A stretch of DNA of 64,000 nucleotides from an alpha proteobacterium HIMB5 (lineage in GTDB: Bacteria; Pseudomonadota; Alphaproteobacteria; Pelagibacterales; Pelagibacteraceae). Position 1 is the stretch's first letter. Every line of letters starts with the position of its first letter. The translations under genes and the position numbers were made by a program. The stretch covers positions 682,001-746,000 of the forward strand of contig CP003809.1 in assembly GCA_000299095.1 (NCBI GenBank), given 5' to 3'. Positions 22,791-31,194 of this stretch are shown one piece after another. The notes beneath the pieces are model-generated. The model searched no databases. It was given only the letters and a program-made list of their open reading frames with translations, and was not told the origin of the DNA.

Positions 22791-22876
22791 TGGTGGAGGG
22801 GGAAAGATTCGAACTTTCGAAGACCGAAGTCAACGGGTTTACAGCCCGCCCCATTTGACCGCTCTGGAACCCCTCC
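22791..22876 (-). tRNA. tRNA-Tyr (anticodon GTA)
   Basis: An 86-nt class II tRNA with a long variable arm and encoded CCA. The acceptor arm starts GGAGGGG, and the anticodon loop is CTGTAAA with anticodon GTA. It is the first gene of the tRNA-Tyr, tRNA-Gly, tuf, tRNA-Trp unit. A plus-strand open frame across this gene (22786-22995) is only its shadow. Confidence 0.96.
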
Positions 22877-22885
22877 TTTTTATTT

Positions 22886-22899
22886 GGGGAAGTGTCCCC
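22886..22899 (-). repeat. Short hairpin upstream of tRNA-Tyr
   Basis: GGGGA and TCCCC form a 5-bp stem around a 4-base loop, 10 nt before the 5' end of tRNA-Tyr. It would be part of the tRNA precursor leader and may mark the 5' processing region. No function is claimed. Confidence 0.3.
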
Positions 22900-22929
22900 T
22901 TGTTCAATAAGCTTTCAAATAACAGGCGT

Positions 22930-22957
22930 TTTATATATTTTATTTGTATAATTGCAA
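22930..22957 (-). promoter_or_regulatory. Predicted promoter of the tRNA-Tyr/Gly-tuf-secE-nusG unit
   Basis: On the minus strand TTGCAA (22952-22957) is followed after 16 bp by TATAAA (22930-22935). The bases after the -10 box are G+C-rich (ACGCCTG), like the discriminator of growth-rate and ppGpp-controlled stable RNA promoters. Transcription would start near 22923, about 47 nt before tRNA-Tyr. Confidence 0.5.
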
Positions 22958-22982
22958 TACGAGATTTGATATTTAATATAAT
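22952..22982 (+). promoter_or_regulatory. Predicted divergent promoter of rlmB
   Basis: A perfect TATAAT (22977-22982) lies about 28 nt before the rlmB ATG. The only plausible -35 box is the palindrome TTGCAA (22952-22957), with a long 19-bp spacer. The same palindrome serves as -35 box of the opposite tRNA promoter, so the two may compete for polymerase. The spacer length makes this call uncertain. Confidence 0.35.
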
Positions 22983-23010
22983 CAATAAACACTAAAAAAC
23001 CTTATAAAAT

Positions 23011-23757
23011 ATGAATAAATCAACCTTTTTTATTGTTGGACAACACTCTGTTATTGAAGCTTTAAAGAATCCAAAAAGAAAGGTACTTAAACTGTTTCTA
23101 ACAGAGGAGAGTAAGAAAAATATACATAGAAAAAGTCCAAGAAAAAACTTGTTAGAGAATGTTAAGGTTTATTTTAAAACAAAAAAAGAGTTAGATAAAT
23201 ATTCAACTAAAGAAAATATTCAGCACCAAGGTTATGTTGCAGAAATTGAAAAATTAGATCAACCTATCTTAAAAGAATATATAAAAAATAAACAAAATTT
23301 AACATTAGCTTGTTTGGATGGTGTTACTGATCCAAGAAACATTGGATCAATTATAAGGAGTGCAGCTGCGTTTAAAATTGATGGGCTTATCGTTAAAGAA
23401 AGGCAGTTTCCAAGTGAAAGTAAGCTAATGTTTAAAGCCGCAAGTGGTTGTATCGAGTATATGAATATTTTTGAAGTATCAAATATAAATTCAACTTTAA
23501 AAAATTTAAAAGATAAAAATTTTTGGATTTATGGATTTGATAGCGAAGCTAAGAAAAATTTTTCTGAAATAAAATGGGAAGGAAACAATATCTTAGTTTT
23601 TGGTTCTGAAGGTGAAGGTATGCACAAACATACATCTAAATATGCAGATTTTCATGTAAAGATTGAGATGAATGATCAAATAGAGAGCTTAAATATATCT
23701 AATAGTGCAGCAATTGTCTTTCATCATTTAAGATACTTAAAAAAAAATCTTGATTAA
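23011..23757 (+). CDS. rlmB: 23S rRNA (guanosine-2'-O-)-methyltransferase, RlmB/TrmH family
   Basis: SPOUT-fold methyltransferase that would 2'-O-methylate a guanosine of 23S rRNA. The N-terminal substrate-binding domain starts FFIVGQHSVIEALKNPKRK. The catalytic domain shows the three SpoU motifs: DGVTDPRNIGSIIRSAAAF, then VFGSEGEGM, then LNISNSAAIVFHHLRY. The 248 residues are normal. It is divergent from tRNA-Tyr, and tRNA-Thr follows 28 nt downstream on the same strand. The exact nucleotide target is inferred from the family; a TrmH-like tRNA enzyme is a less likely alternative. Confidence 0.88.
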   Translation: MNKSTFFIVGQHSVIEALKNPKRKVLKLFLTEESKKNIHRKSPRKNLLENVKVYFKTKKELDKYSTKENIQHQGYVAEIEKLDQPILKEYIKNKQNLTLACLDGVTDPRNIGSIIRSAAAFKIDGLIVKERQFPSESKLMFKAASGCIEYMNIFEVSNINSTLKNLKDKNFWIYGFDSEAKKNFSEIKWEGNNILVFGSEGEGMHKHTSKYADFHVKIEMNDQIESLNISNSAAIVFHHLRYLKKNLD

Positions 23758-23785
23758 TTTAGAAAATAGTTAATATTGCGCTTAT

Positions 23786-23861
23786 GCCCTTGTAGCTCAG
23801 TTGGTAGAGCAATTGATTTGTAATCAATAGGTCCGCGGTTCGAATCCGTGCGGGGGCACCA
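23786..23861 (+). tRNA. tRNA-Thr (anticodon TGT)
   Basis: A 76-nt cloverleaf with encoded CCA. The acceptor arm pairs GCCCTTG with CGGGGGC, using two G-U pairs. The anticodon stem TTGAT/ATCAA holds the loop TTTGTAA with anticodon TGT. Its 3' end is one base away from the end of the convergent nadK gene. Confidence 0.97.
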
Positions 23862-23862
23862 C

Positions 23863-24632
23863 TTAAGAAGTTTCTCTTTTTATCTGTTCAATTTTTATTT
23901 TTTTTTCTAAACTTCTATTTTGATTATAAAGTAAATTAAACTTAATCTTTGAATTTGTTTTAATTGATATCATTTTTGCATTTCTAACTTCAATATTATC
24001 AGCAACAGAACTTATTGGTCTTTTAGTTGGATTTAAATTTTTAATAGTTATTTTTGTTTTATCACTTACAACTTTTCCTTTCCATCTTCTAGGTATAAAA
24101 GGACTAATTGGAGATATGGAAAGTTTTTTTGAATTTAAACTTAGTATTGGACCATGAACTGAAAGATTATAAGCTGTGCTCCCTGCTGGCGTTGATACTA
24201 ATACACCATCTGAAACTAATTTTTTTATTACATCTTTTGATCCACTTTTAATTGAAATATATGCGGCTTGTCTACTTTGTCTTAAAATAGAAACTTCATT
24301 GATAGCTAAATATTTTTTAGTTTGATTAGATTTATTTTTTACAATCATTTCTAAAGGTGAAATTATAATCAATTTAGGATTAGAAATATTTCTTACAAAA
24401 TTTTTTGCTGAAAATTTATTCATTAAAAAACCGTAATTTCCTGAATTAACACCATAAAAATGTTTTTTAGAATTTTTGTTTTTTTTTAAGGTTTGCAACA
24501 TAAAACCGTCACCACCTATAACAATTGCAAAATTTTTTTTATAAAAATTTTTTTTTTAATTAAACTTATTACAGCTTTTTTTAAAATTAATGATTTCTTA
24601 TTTTTATCAGATATTATTAATTGTTTTGTCAT
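23863..24632 (-). pseudogene. nadK: NAD kinase, interrupted by a frameshift in a poly(A) tract
   Basis: NAD kinase makes NADP from NAD with ATP. The main frame (24501 to 23863, 212 codons from the first ATG) holds NEVSILRQSRQAAY and the signature STPAGSTAYNLSVHGP. It lacks its catalytic start: the GGDG motif (AIVIGGDGFMLQT) lies upstream in the same frame but is closed by a TAA with no start codon. A second frame starts at ATG 24632 (MTKQLIISDKNKKSL), the expected NadK N-terminus, and stops at TAG 24516-24518. The two join if one A is added to the A10 run (24548-24557) or the A8 run (24533-24540), giving a product of about 256 residues. NAD kinase is normally essential, so polymerase slippage, ribosomal frameshifting or a sequencing error is more likely than real loss. 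Confidence 0.85.
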
Positions 24633-24638
24633 TTTAAT

Positions 24639-24724
24639 TGGTGCCCTCGGCCAGACTCGAACTGGCACTCCGCAAGCGGCAAGGATTTTAAGTCCTTTGT
24701 GTCTACCAATTTCACCACGAGGGC
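24639..24724 (-). tRNA. tRNA-Leu (anticodon TAA)
   Basis: An 86-nt class II tRNA with a long variable arm and encoded CCA. The acceptor arm pairs GCCCTCG with CGAGGGC, and the anticodon loop reads CTTAAAA with anticodon TAA. Only 6 nt separate its 3' end from the nadK start, so tRNA and mRNA must come from one precursor or nadK must have almost no leader. Confidence 0.96.
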
Positions 24725-24779
24725 ATAAGTTTTAACAATAAAAATTGTTTATATTATTCTTATCTTATAATGTAAATAT

Positions 24780-27182
24780 TTATTCAAAAATCTTAAATAA
24801 ATAGATTCTTGAATCTTTATTTTTATATCTGTAATAAGCGCCTCCAGTTGAAATTACTGCCAAATATTGTTGTCCATTATGAACAAATAAAGTTGGTGGT
24901 GCACTTCCAGCAGCATTCATTTCATATTCCCAAATAATTTTTCCTGTATAAGCATTTAAACCATAAACAAAATTATCATGCGTTCCAGTAACAAAAAGTA
25001 TTCCTCCGGAGTTTAGTGCAGTTCCACCAAAAATAGAGGTTCCTGTAATTTTTTCTTTATCTAAAGTTTTTTCATATCCAATTGGTGTTTTCCACAATAT
25101 TTTTCCAGATTTTAAATCTAGTTTTGCTACATAGCCCCATGGAGGATTTGAAGCAGGATTTCCATCGCTTGTAGTAAATTCACTCCAACCTAAGCCATTA
25201 GCTTCAACTCTTATCTTATTATTTTCAACTAATTTTTTATCCCAAGAAATGAATAACTTATTTAAATTATTATAATCATCAAATTCTAGATCTAATCCTT
25301 TATGTTTTCTCTTTATTTTTTCAAACTTAAAATTATCTTTATAATGATCAAGAAGAGTTATTCCAACTAAAGATGGAATATATTTTATTTGGTTTTCACC
25401 TTTTTTAATATTTACTCCATTTCTATTTTTACCATGACAGGAAGCGCATTTTTCAGAATAAATTTCCATTAATTTTTTTTCATTTTTATTTAAATAGGTA
25501 TGGATTTCTGTAGAGTAAAAGTATGGTTTAATTTTCCATGGATAATTATTTACAGGTACGTAAATTACATCCTCAAAAGGATTTAATGAGCCGCCGTACC
25601 ATTCACCTCCACCATGAAGACCATAAATAATTGTGAATTTATCAAATGATGGTGGTGAAAAATATCCAGTTTTGGCATTTTCTAAATTCAAGTTAATTTC
25701 ATCTTGTTTTTTTTGACTTAATTTGGAGTAATCATCTTTTGTATATTCAATTTTTGAGAGTCTTTCTGGTAAAATATATTTTCTTTGGTATCTAAAATTA
25801 TATTCACCTTCAACGATTGATTTTTTGACATCAACAAAATCAATATCAAATAAGGGTAAACCATTAAAACGATCTAATATTATCGTATTACCAGTTTTTG
25901 AAACAACTACTACAACGGAGTATATCTTGTTGTTTATATTTATCTCATCTAAAAAAGGTGGAAAAGCAAGATCATAGTCCCATAAATCATGAAATACATC
26001 TTGAAATGTCCAAATAATTTCATCTTTATTAAGATCAACAGCTATAATACTTGATGATCTTTCATTAATACCAGGTCTTTTAACACCATAAAGACTAGGT
26101 TGAGGATTTCCTGTTGGAATATAAATAATTTTATTTACATCATCATATGCAGTACCTGACCATGGTGTACCACCTACAAAATTTCTTTTTTTTTGATCGA
26201 ATAAAGCTATTGAATTTATAATTTCACCATTTTCAAGATCAACTTTATAAACCGCTTTATTTGTATGTTGAGTAATTATAACTAAATTTTTTTCAAGATC
26301 TATTATTGGGCTGGTAATTGTTGATAAGCTAACTGATCCATTGTTTCCAAATTTTTTTACTTTTTTTCCGGTATTTAAATCAATCTTATAAATTTTATTT
26401 CCTATTGGAAGTATCAAATAATCATTATTATCTTTAGTATATGACACAATTCCACGTCTAGAAGGGGGGAACACTGTTTCTTTTTCCCATAAAACTTTTT
26501 TACTTTCAATATCAACACAAACTATTTTCCAGTCTGCGCTAACAAAAACTAATTTACCATTTATAAATATTGGATTTACTTCAATATTTTGTTTCCATTT
26601 GTTTTTTATATTATCTTTATCAATTACATACGGAGAATGAGCTGAAGACTCATTGTAAATATGATTTACATTAATAGTAGAATAACTCCAAAATAATCTT
26701 AAATTATTTATATTATTTAAATTTATTTGATCATCATTTAAAAATTTTGAATTATAATTATCTCCGTGGGATCTTAACCATTTGTTGAAATTCAGATCTC
26801 TAAATCCAACAAAATCAGTTTCTTTTAAATCATCCTGATTGATTAAACCTTTTATTCTTTTTGGTTTTTCATAAAATAAAGTTGAATTTTGTAAATCATC
26901 CTGATCATATGGTTTGTTTAATTTGTAGTCTCTTATGTTTCTATTTTTAAATGATGCTGCTAAGTTATATAAAACAGGGAAATCTTTTAATATATCTTTA
27001 ATAGTTTGTTTGAATATATTTCTTCCAAAGCAATCATGAATTTGATTTATGCCAAAATCTTTAACAAAATTTATAATTTTAAAAGATTTACAATATGATG
27101 ATGAGGAAAAATAAATTGAAGCCACTACAAATGAGGGCAAAAAAATTAAAACTATAAAGAGTTTTAGTTTTTTCTTTATCAT
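24780..27182 (-). CDS. PQQ-dependent quinohemoprotein dehydrogenase, membrane-anchored or periplasmic
   Basis: Predicted periplasmic oxidase of an alcohol, aldose or related substrate, passing electrons from PQQ to heme. Residues about 7-25 form one hydrophobic N-terminal helix. The rest of the 800 residues is an eight-bladed PQQ propeller with repeats such as DLNTGKKVKKFG, DLKSGKILWKTPIG and LNAYTGKIIWEYEM. A c-type heme site (CASCH, residues 579-583) sits between propeller blades instead of at the C-terminus, followed by a region with PSLVGIT. The best general relatives are glucose- and alcohol-type quinoproteins; the substrate cannot be read from the sequence. It lies after a gamma-glutamylcyclotransferase-like gene, with 75 nt between. 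No PQQ biosynthesis gene is in the window. Confidence 0.85.
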   Translation of the reverse strand: MIKKKLKLFIVLIFLPSFVVASIYFSSSSYCKSFKIINFVKDFGINQIHDCFGRNIFKQTIKDILKDFPVLYNLAASFKNRNIRDYKLNKPYDQDDLQNSTLFYEKPKRIKGLINQDDLKETDFVGFRDLNFNKWLRSHGDNYNSKFLNDDQINLNNINNLRLFWSYSTINVNHIYNESSAHSPYVIDKDNIKNKWKQNIEVNPIFINGKLVFVSADWKIVCVDIESKKVLWEKETVFPPSRRGIVSYTKDNNDYLILPIGNKIYKIDLNTGKKVKKFGNNGSVSLSTITSPIIDLEKNLVIITQHTNKAVYKVDLENGEIINSIALFDQKKRNFVGGTPWSGTAYDDVNKIIYIPTGNPQPSLYGVKRPGINERSSSIIAVDLNKDEIIWTFQDVFHDLWDYDLAFPPFLDEININNKIYSVVVVVSKTGNTIILDRFNGLPLFDIDFVDVKKSIVEGEYNFRYQRKYILPERLSKIEYTKDDYSKLSQKKQDEINLNLENAKTGYFSPPSFDKFTIIYGLHGGGEWYGGSLNPFEDVIYVPVNNYPWKIKPYFYSTEIHTYLNKNEKKLMEIYSEKCASCHGKNRNGVNIKKGENQIKYIPSLVGITLLDHYKDNFKFEKIKRKHKGLDLEFDDYNNLNKLFISWDKKLVENNKIRVEANGLGWSEFTTSDGNPASNPPWGYVAKLDLKSGKILWKTPIGYEKTLDKEKITGTSIFGGTALNSGGILFVTGTHDNFVYGLNAYTGKIIWEYEMNAAGSAPPTLFVHNGQQYLAVISTGGAYYRYKNKDSRIYLFKIFE

Positions 27183-27257
27183 TTATAGGTAATATAGTTA
27201 ATTTATGCTCCAGTATAATCTAATTAAAATAGAAATATTTATATTTATTTAAAAACA

Positions 27258-27662
27258 TTAATAAATTTTTAAAGCTTTTATTAAATATTTTTTATCTAAA
27301 TTACAATCTTTGTATCCTTTTTTAACAATGTTCAAATATCTTTCAGTTGGATATCTGAAGGAAGTTTTTTTTACCATTGTATATGTCATTATTTTTTTTC
27401 CATAATATTGAAAATAATATTTTTTATAAAGTAATGGAAAATCTTCATAAACATCAAGTTTTTTTTCATCACTCTTTGAAATTTCAAATAAACCACCTGG
27501 CACTATTGAATTTATTTTAGGTTCTATGTCAGCAGCTCTATATTTGCTTCTAAAAGTTAAACGAAAATCTTTTAAATTTATTTTTTTTAAAAATATACTG
27601 TCTTTACATCTTCTTTTCATTTGAAAATGATTAAGATTACTACCGTAGGCAAAATATAGCAT
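27258..27662 (-). CDS. Gamma-glutamylcyclotransferase-like protein (AIG2/GGCT fold)
   Basis: Small enzyme of the GGCT fold that usually releases 5-oxoproline from gamma-glutamyl peptides or amines. The glycine-loop motif is at the N-terminus (LYFAYGSNLNHFQM). The acidic residue expected for catalysis is in VYEDFPLLYKKYY. The 134 residues fit a single domain. It lies 6 nt downstream of the cinA-like gene. Its substrate could be a glutathione-related compound, but the context gives no proof. Confidence 0.8.
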   Translation of the reverse strand: MLYFAYGSNLNHFQMKRRCKDSIFLKKINLKDFRLTFRSKYRAADIEPKINSIVPGGLFEISKSDEKKLDVYEDFPLLYKKYYFQYYGKKIMTYTMVKKTSFRYPTERYLNIVKKGYKDCNLDKKYLIKALKIY

Positions 27663-27668
27663 GGGATC

Positions 27669-28418
27669 TTATCTTTCTACGATTTCTATATTTTTTTCAT
27701 TTACAAATTTAAGTATCTTTGAATTACATTCATCAATTTTACTTTGGTTTTCAGATCTTAAAACAATCGAGACTCCAAGTTTTCCAGCTTGAAAGAAAGG
27801 ATAACTACCTATTTCAACATCTTTATTTTCATTTTGAACTTTAGTTAATGACTCGGCAATTTCACTTTCAACGGTTCGTAAACTTATCGTTTTACTTATA
27901 ATTGGATCACCTCCAACAATATCATTTTTTAAACCACCTAACATAGATTTTAAAATTGAAGGAACTCCAGGGAGACAATAAACATTTTCAACATTAAATC
28001 CTGGTGCGCCGCTAGTTGGATTTAAAATTAAATTAGCATTTGATGGCATCCAAACCATTTTTTGTCTTCCTTTATTAAATTCACCAGGTTTATAGTAAGC
28101 TTCTAGAATTTTATAGGCTTCTTTATGAATTTCATATTTTAGTTCAAAAGCTTTTGAGACGGACTCTGCTGTAATATCATCATGAGTAGGTCCAATACCA
28201 CCAGTAGTAAAAACATAATTATAATTATTTCTTAAATGATTAAGAGTTGAAATTATTGTTTCTTCAACATCTGGAATTATTCTCACCTCTCCAACTTTAA
28301 CACCTATAGAATTTAACCAAGTAGCAAGCGTGCTTGTATTTGTGTCTTGTGTTCTTCCAGAAAGAATTTCATTGCCAATTATTAATATAGCAGCATTAAC
28401 TTTAGTTTCTTTGATCAT
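27669..28418 (-). CDS. CinA-type molybdopterin-binding domain protein
   Basis: The MoaB/Mog-like domain is clear: AAILIIGNEILSGRTQDTNT near the start, VFTTGGIGPTHDDIT and CLPGVPSILKSML. It matches the N-terminal domain of CinA, without the C-terminal nicotinamide-nucleotide amidase domain. The 249-residue frame is taken from ATG 28418; a longer frame reaching 28526 would overlap sfsA and add an unrelated hydrophobic N-terminus, so it is rejected. The neighbours give no hint of function. In stand-alone form such proteins are annotated as competence/damage-inducible protein A, with uncertain role. Confidence 0.82.
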   Translation of the reverse strand: MIKETKVNAAILIIGNEILSGRTQDTNTSTLATWLNSIGVKVGEVRIIPDVEETIISTLNHLRNNYNYVFTTGGIGPTHDDITAESVSKAFELKYEIHKEAYKILEAYYKPGEFNKGRQKMVWMPSNANLILNPTSGAPGFNVENVYCLPGVPSILKSMLGGLKNDIVGGDPIISKTISLRTVESEIAESLTKVQNENKDVEIGSYPFFQAGKLGVSIVLRSENQSKIDECNSKILKFVNEKNIEIVER

Positions 28419-28440
28419 TATAAGAATGTATAATCCATAT

Positions 28441-29139
28441 ATGAAATTTACCAAGCCTTTAATAAAAGGCAAATTAATCAAAAGATACAAACGTTTTTTT
28501 ACAGACGTTAATGTTGATGGAGTCAAAGTAACAGCTCATTGTCCTAACACTGGTTCAATGAAAGGGTTGCTTGATGAGGGAAATGAGGTTCGCTTACTTA
28601 AGCATGATGATCCAAAAAGAAAATTAAAATATGGTTTAGAAATAATTAAAGCAAATAAAAATCTTGTTGGTGTTAATACGCATATGGCAAACAAAATTGC
28701 TAAGCATGCTTTAGAAAATAATCTAATTAAAGAATTTCAAAATCTTGATCAAATAAAGAGCGAGGTATTTTTCAATGATGAAACAAGATTTGACTTTTAT
28801 TTAGAAAAGAAAAAATCAAAGATGTTTTTAGAGGTAAAGAATGTCACTTTATTTAGAGATAAAAAAACTTCTGAATTTCCTGATGCTGTGACTTCAAGAG
28901 GCTCAAAACATCTATTAACTCTTATTGATGCCACAAAAAAAGGTTATAAAGCTTATTTGTTATTTCTAGTACAAATCCAAAATATGGAAAACTTTAAAAT
29001 AGCTAAAGATATTGATAGTGAATATTACAAAAATTATTTAAAAGCAAAGAAAGCTGGTGTTAATTTTTTAGCATATAGATGCAAAATAAATTCGAAAGAA
29101 ATTTTTATAGAAAAAAAACTAAAAATTATTGATGAGTAG
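28441..29139 (+). CDS. sfsA: Sugar fermentation stimulation protein homologue SfsA
   Basis: DNA-binding or nuclease-like protein of the SfsA family, biochemical role unsettled. The start ATG 28441 gives the typical beginning MKFTKPLIKGKLIKRYKRF. Family segments HCPNTGSMKGLL and VEVK-like FLEVKNVTLFRD follow, then FPDAVTSRGSKHL. The 232 residues are normal. A second possible ATG at 28426 adds five residues. Its start codon is 22 bp from that of the divergent cinA-like gene, and its end overlaps map by 8 nt. Confidence 0.9.
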   Translation: MKFTKPLIKGKLIKRYKRFFTDVNVDGVKVTAHCPNTGSMKGLLDEGNEVRLLKHDDPKRKLKYGLEIIKANKNLVGVNTHMANKIAKHALENNLIKEFQNLDQIKSEVFFNDETRFDFYLEKKKSKMFLEVKNVTLFRDKKTSEFPDAVTSRGSKHLLTLIDATKKGYKAYLLFLVQIQNMENFKIAKDIDSEYYKNYLKAKKAGVNFLAYRCKINSKEIFIEKKLKIIDE

Positions 29140-29899
29140 TTATACAGAAAAATTTGAAAAAATGAGGGTAGCTGGTAAACTTGCAGCTCAAACCCTTGAT
29201 ATGTTAACAGATAATATCAAAGAAGGAATTACAACTGATCAAATAGATAAACTTGGATATGAATTCATTAGAGATAATGGTGGATATTCAGCTCCACAAT
29301 TTTATAGAGGTTTTAAAAAATCATTATGCACTTCTTTAAACCATGTGGTTTGTCATGGTATCCCTGGAGACAGAGTTTTGAGAGATGGCGATGCAATAAA
29401 TATAGATGTAACTGCTATTGTTGATCATCATTATGGCGACACCAGTAGAATGTTTTGTGTTGGTGAAACCTCAGTTAAAGTAAATAATCTCATTGATGCA
29501 ACTTATAATTCAATGATGAACGCCATTAAGATATTAAAACCAGGATTAAGATTAGGAGACATTGGTTATTCAATTCAATCTTATGTGGAAAAAAAAGGTT
29601 ATTCTGTTGTAAGAGATTTTTGTGGTCATGGAATAAGCACTATTTTTCATGAGCCTCCAAATGTTTTACATTATGGAAGTAAAAATTTTGGAATGGAGCT
29701 TAGACCAGGTATGACTTTTACAATTGAACCAATGATTAACGCGGGCAAATTTCAAACAAAAATGTTGAGTGATGGATGGACAGCGGTAACAAAAGATAAA
29801 TCTTTATCAGCACAATTTGAGCATACTGTGGGTATTTCTGAAAATGGATATGAAATTTTTACAGAATCTGCTAAAGGTTATACGAAGCCTCCATATTAA
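29132..29899 (+). CDS. map: Methionine aminopeptidase, type I
   Basis: Removes the initiator Met from nascent proteins. The pita-bread fold motifs are present: NHVVCHGIPGDRVL, then INIDVTAI, then DTSRMF, then CGHGISTIFHEPP, FTIEPMIN and EHTVGI. These include the Asp, Asp, His, Glu and Glu metal ligands. The 255 residues match type Ia without extension. ATG 29132 is preferred over the TTG one codon upstream. It overlaps sfsA and lies 2 nt before purB. Confidence 0.96.
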   Translation: MSSYTEKFEKMRVAGKLAAQTLDMLTDNIKEGITTDQIDKLGYEFIRDNGGYSAPQFYRGFKKSLCTSLNHVVCHGIPGDRVLRDGDAINIDVTAIVDHHYGDTSRMFCVGETSVKVNNLIDATYNSMMNAIKILKPGLRLGDIGYSIQSYVEKKGYSVVRDFCGHGISTIFHEPPNVLHYGSKNFGMELRPGMTFTIEPMINAGKFQTKMLSDGWTAVTKDKSLSAQFEHTVGISENGYEIFTESAKGYTKPPY

Positions 29900-29901
29900 T
29901 A

Positions 29902-31194
29902 ATGATAAAAAGATACTCTAGAAAAGAACTCACTGATATTTGGTCAGAAGAGAATAAGTATAAAATTTGGTTAGACGTAGAAATTGCTGCAGCTGAAGCA
30001 ATGGAAAAGTTAGGTCATATTCCAAGGGGTGTTGCGTCTGTTGTTAAAAAGAAAGCAAAAATCAATGTAAAAAGAATTCATCAAATAGAGGCTGATGTTA
30101 AACATGATGTAATTGCATTTTTAACTTCAGTTACTGAAAAAGCTGGAATTAAAGCAAGATACCTCCACCAAGGTATGACATCATCTGATGTATTAGATAC
30201 AAGTTTTAATATTCAACTTGTTCAATCTGGAAAAATTTTACTCCAAGGTCTTGATAAAATTCTAGGTGTTTTAAAAAGACAGGCTAAGAAACATAAATTT
30301 ACTCCTTGTATGGGGAGAAGTCATGGAATTCACGCCGAACCAGTTACGTTTGGTTTAAAACTTGCATCTTTCTATGAAGAATTCAAAAGAAACAAAATAA
30401 GATTAAAAAGCGCAATTGAAGAAGTTTCGACATGTGCAATCTCAGGAGCTGTAGGAACATTTGCTAACATAAATCCGAGTGTTGAAAAACATGTTGCTAA
30501 AAAATTAAGGATGAAAGTGGAACCCATTTCTACTCAGGTAATACCAAGAGATAGACATGCTTATTATTTTTCAGTTTTAGGAATTATTGCAGGATCAATC
30601 GAAAGAGTTGCAATCGAAATAAGACATTTGCAAAGAACTGAGGTTTACGAACTGCAAGAATATTTCTCAAAAAAGCAAAAAGGATCATCTGCAATGCCAC
30701 ATAAAAAAAATCCAATATTAAGTGAAAACTTAACTGGTCTTGCAAGGATGGTAAGGAGTGCTGTTATCCCTGCTCTTGAAAATATAGCGCTTTGGCATGA
30801 AAGAGATATTTCACATTCAAGCGTTGAAAGAAATATAGGACCAGACGCTAATATTACATTAGATTTTGCATTAGTGAGACTTTCTAATCTTTTAGATAAT
30901 ATGATTGTTTATCCAAAAAAAATGCTTGAAAACTTAAATTTAACAAAAGGGTTAATTTTTTCTCAAGAGGTAATGTTAGAATTAACTAAATCAGGGTTAA
31001 GTAGAGAAAAATCTTATAGAATTGTGCAAAACTATGCAAAAAAATGTTTTAGTGAAAATCTAAATTTAATTGATGTAATTAGACAAGATAAATTCATAAT
31101 GTCTAAAATTTCTGAAAAGAAATTAAAAACTATATTTAGTTATGCAAAACATTTCAAAAATGTAAATTTGATATTTAGAAGAGTATTTAAATAA
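29902..31194 (+). CDS. purB: Adenylosuccinate lyase
   Basis: Catalyses two steps of purine synthesis: cleavage of SAICAR to AICAR and of adenylosuccinate to AMP. The fumarase-superfamily signature [17 protein letters not shown] lies near residues 261-277. [13 protein letters not shown] and [14 protein letters not shown] carry the catalytic Ser/His environment. The 430 residues are normal. It starts the purB-purC-purS-purQ-purL run, coupled to purC by TAATG. Confidence 0.97.
   Translation: MIKRYSRKELTDIWSEENKYKIWLDVEIAAAEAMEKLGHIPRGVASVVKKKAKINVKRIHQIEADVKHDVIAFLTSVTEKAGIKARYLHQGMTSSDVLDTSFNIQLVQSGKILLQGLDKILGVLKRQAKKHKFTPCMGRSHGIHAEPVTFGLKLASFYEEFKRNKIRLKSAIEEVSTCAISGAVGTFANINPSVEKHVAKKLRMKVEPISTQVIPRDRHAYYFSVLGIIAGSIERVAIEIRHLQRTEVYELQEYFSKKQKGSSAMPHKKNPILSENLTGLARMVRSAVIPALENIALWHERDISHSSVERNIGPDANITLDFALVRLSNLLDNMIVYPKKMLENLNLTKGLIFSQEVMLELTKSGLSREKSYRIVQNYAKKCFSENLNLIDVIRQDKFIMSKISEKKLKTIFSYAKHFKNVNLIFRRVFK

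Noticed and set aside
22786-22995. Plus-strand open frame of 69 codons
   Set aside because: It lies across the tRNA-Tyr gene and its promoter on the opposite strand, and its translation resembles no protein; it is a tRNA shadow.
24493-24735. Plus-strand frame across nadK and tRNA-Leu
   Set aside because: It is antisense to nadK and the tRNA; no protein similarity is visible and the poly(T) runs explain its composition.
28330-28440. Upstream extension of sfsA
   Set aside because: The frame runs into the divergent cinA-like gene; the family N-terminus begins at ATG 28441.
28419-28526. N-terminal extension of the cinA-like gene
   Set aside because: It overlaps the start of sfsA on the other strand, and the added residues are hydrophobic and not part of the MoaB-like domain. 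ATG 28418 fits the family start.
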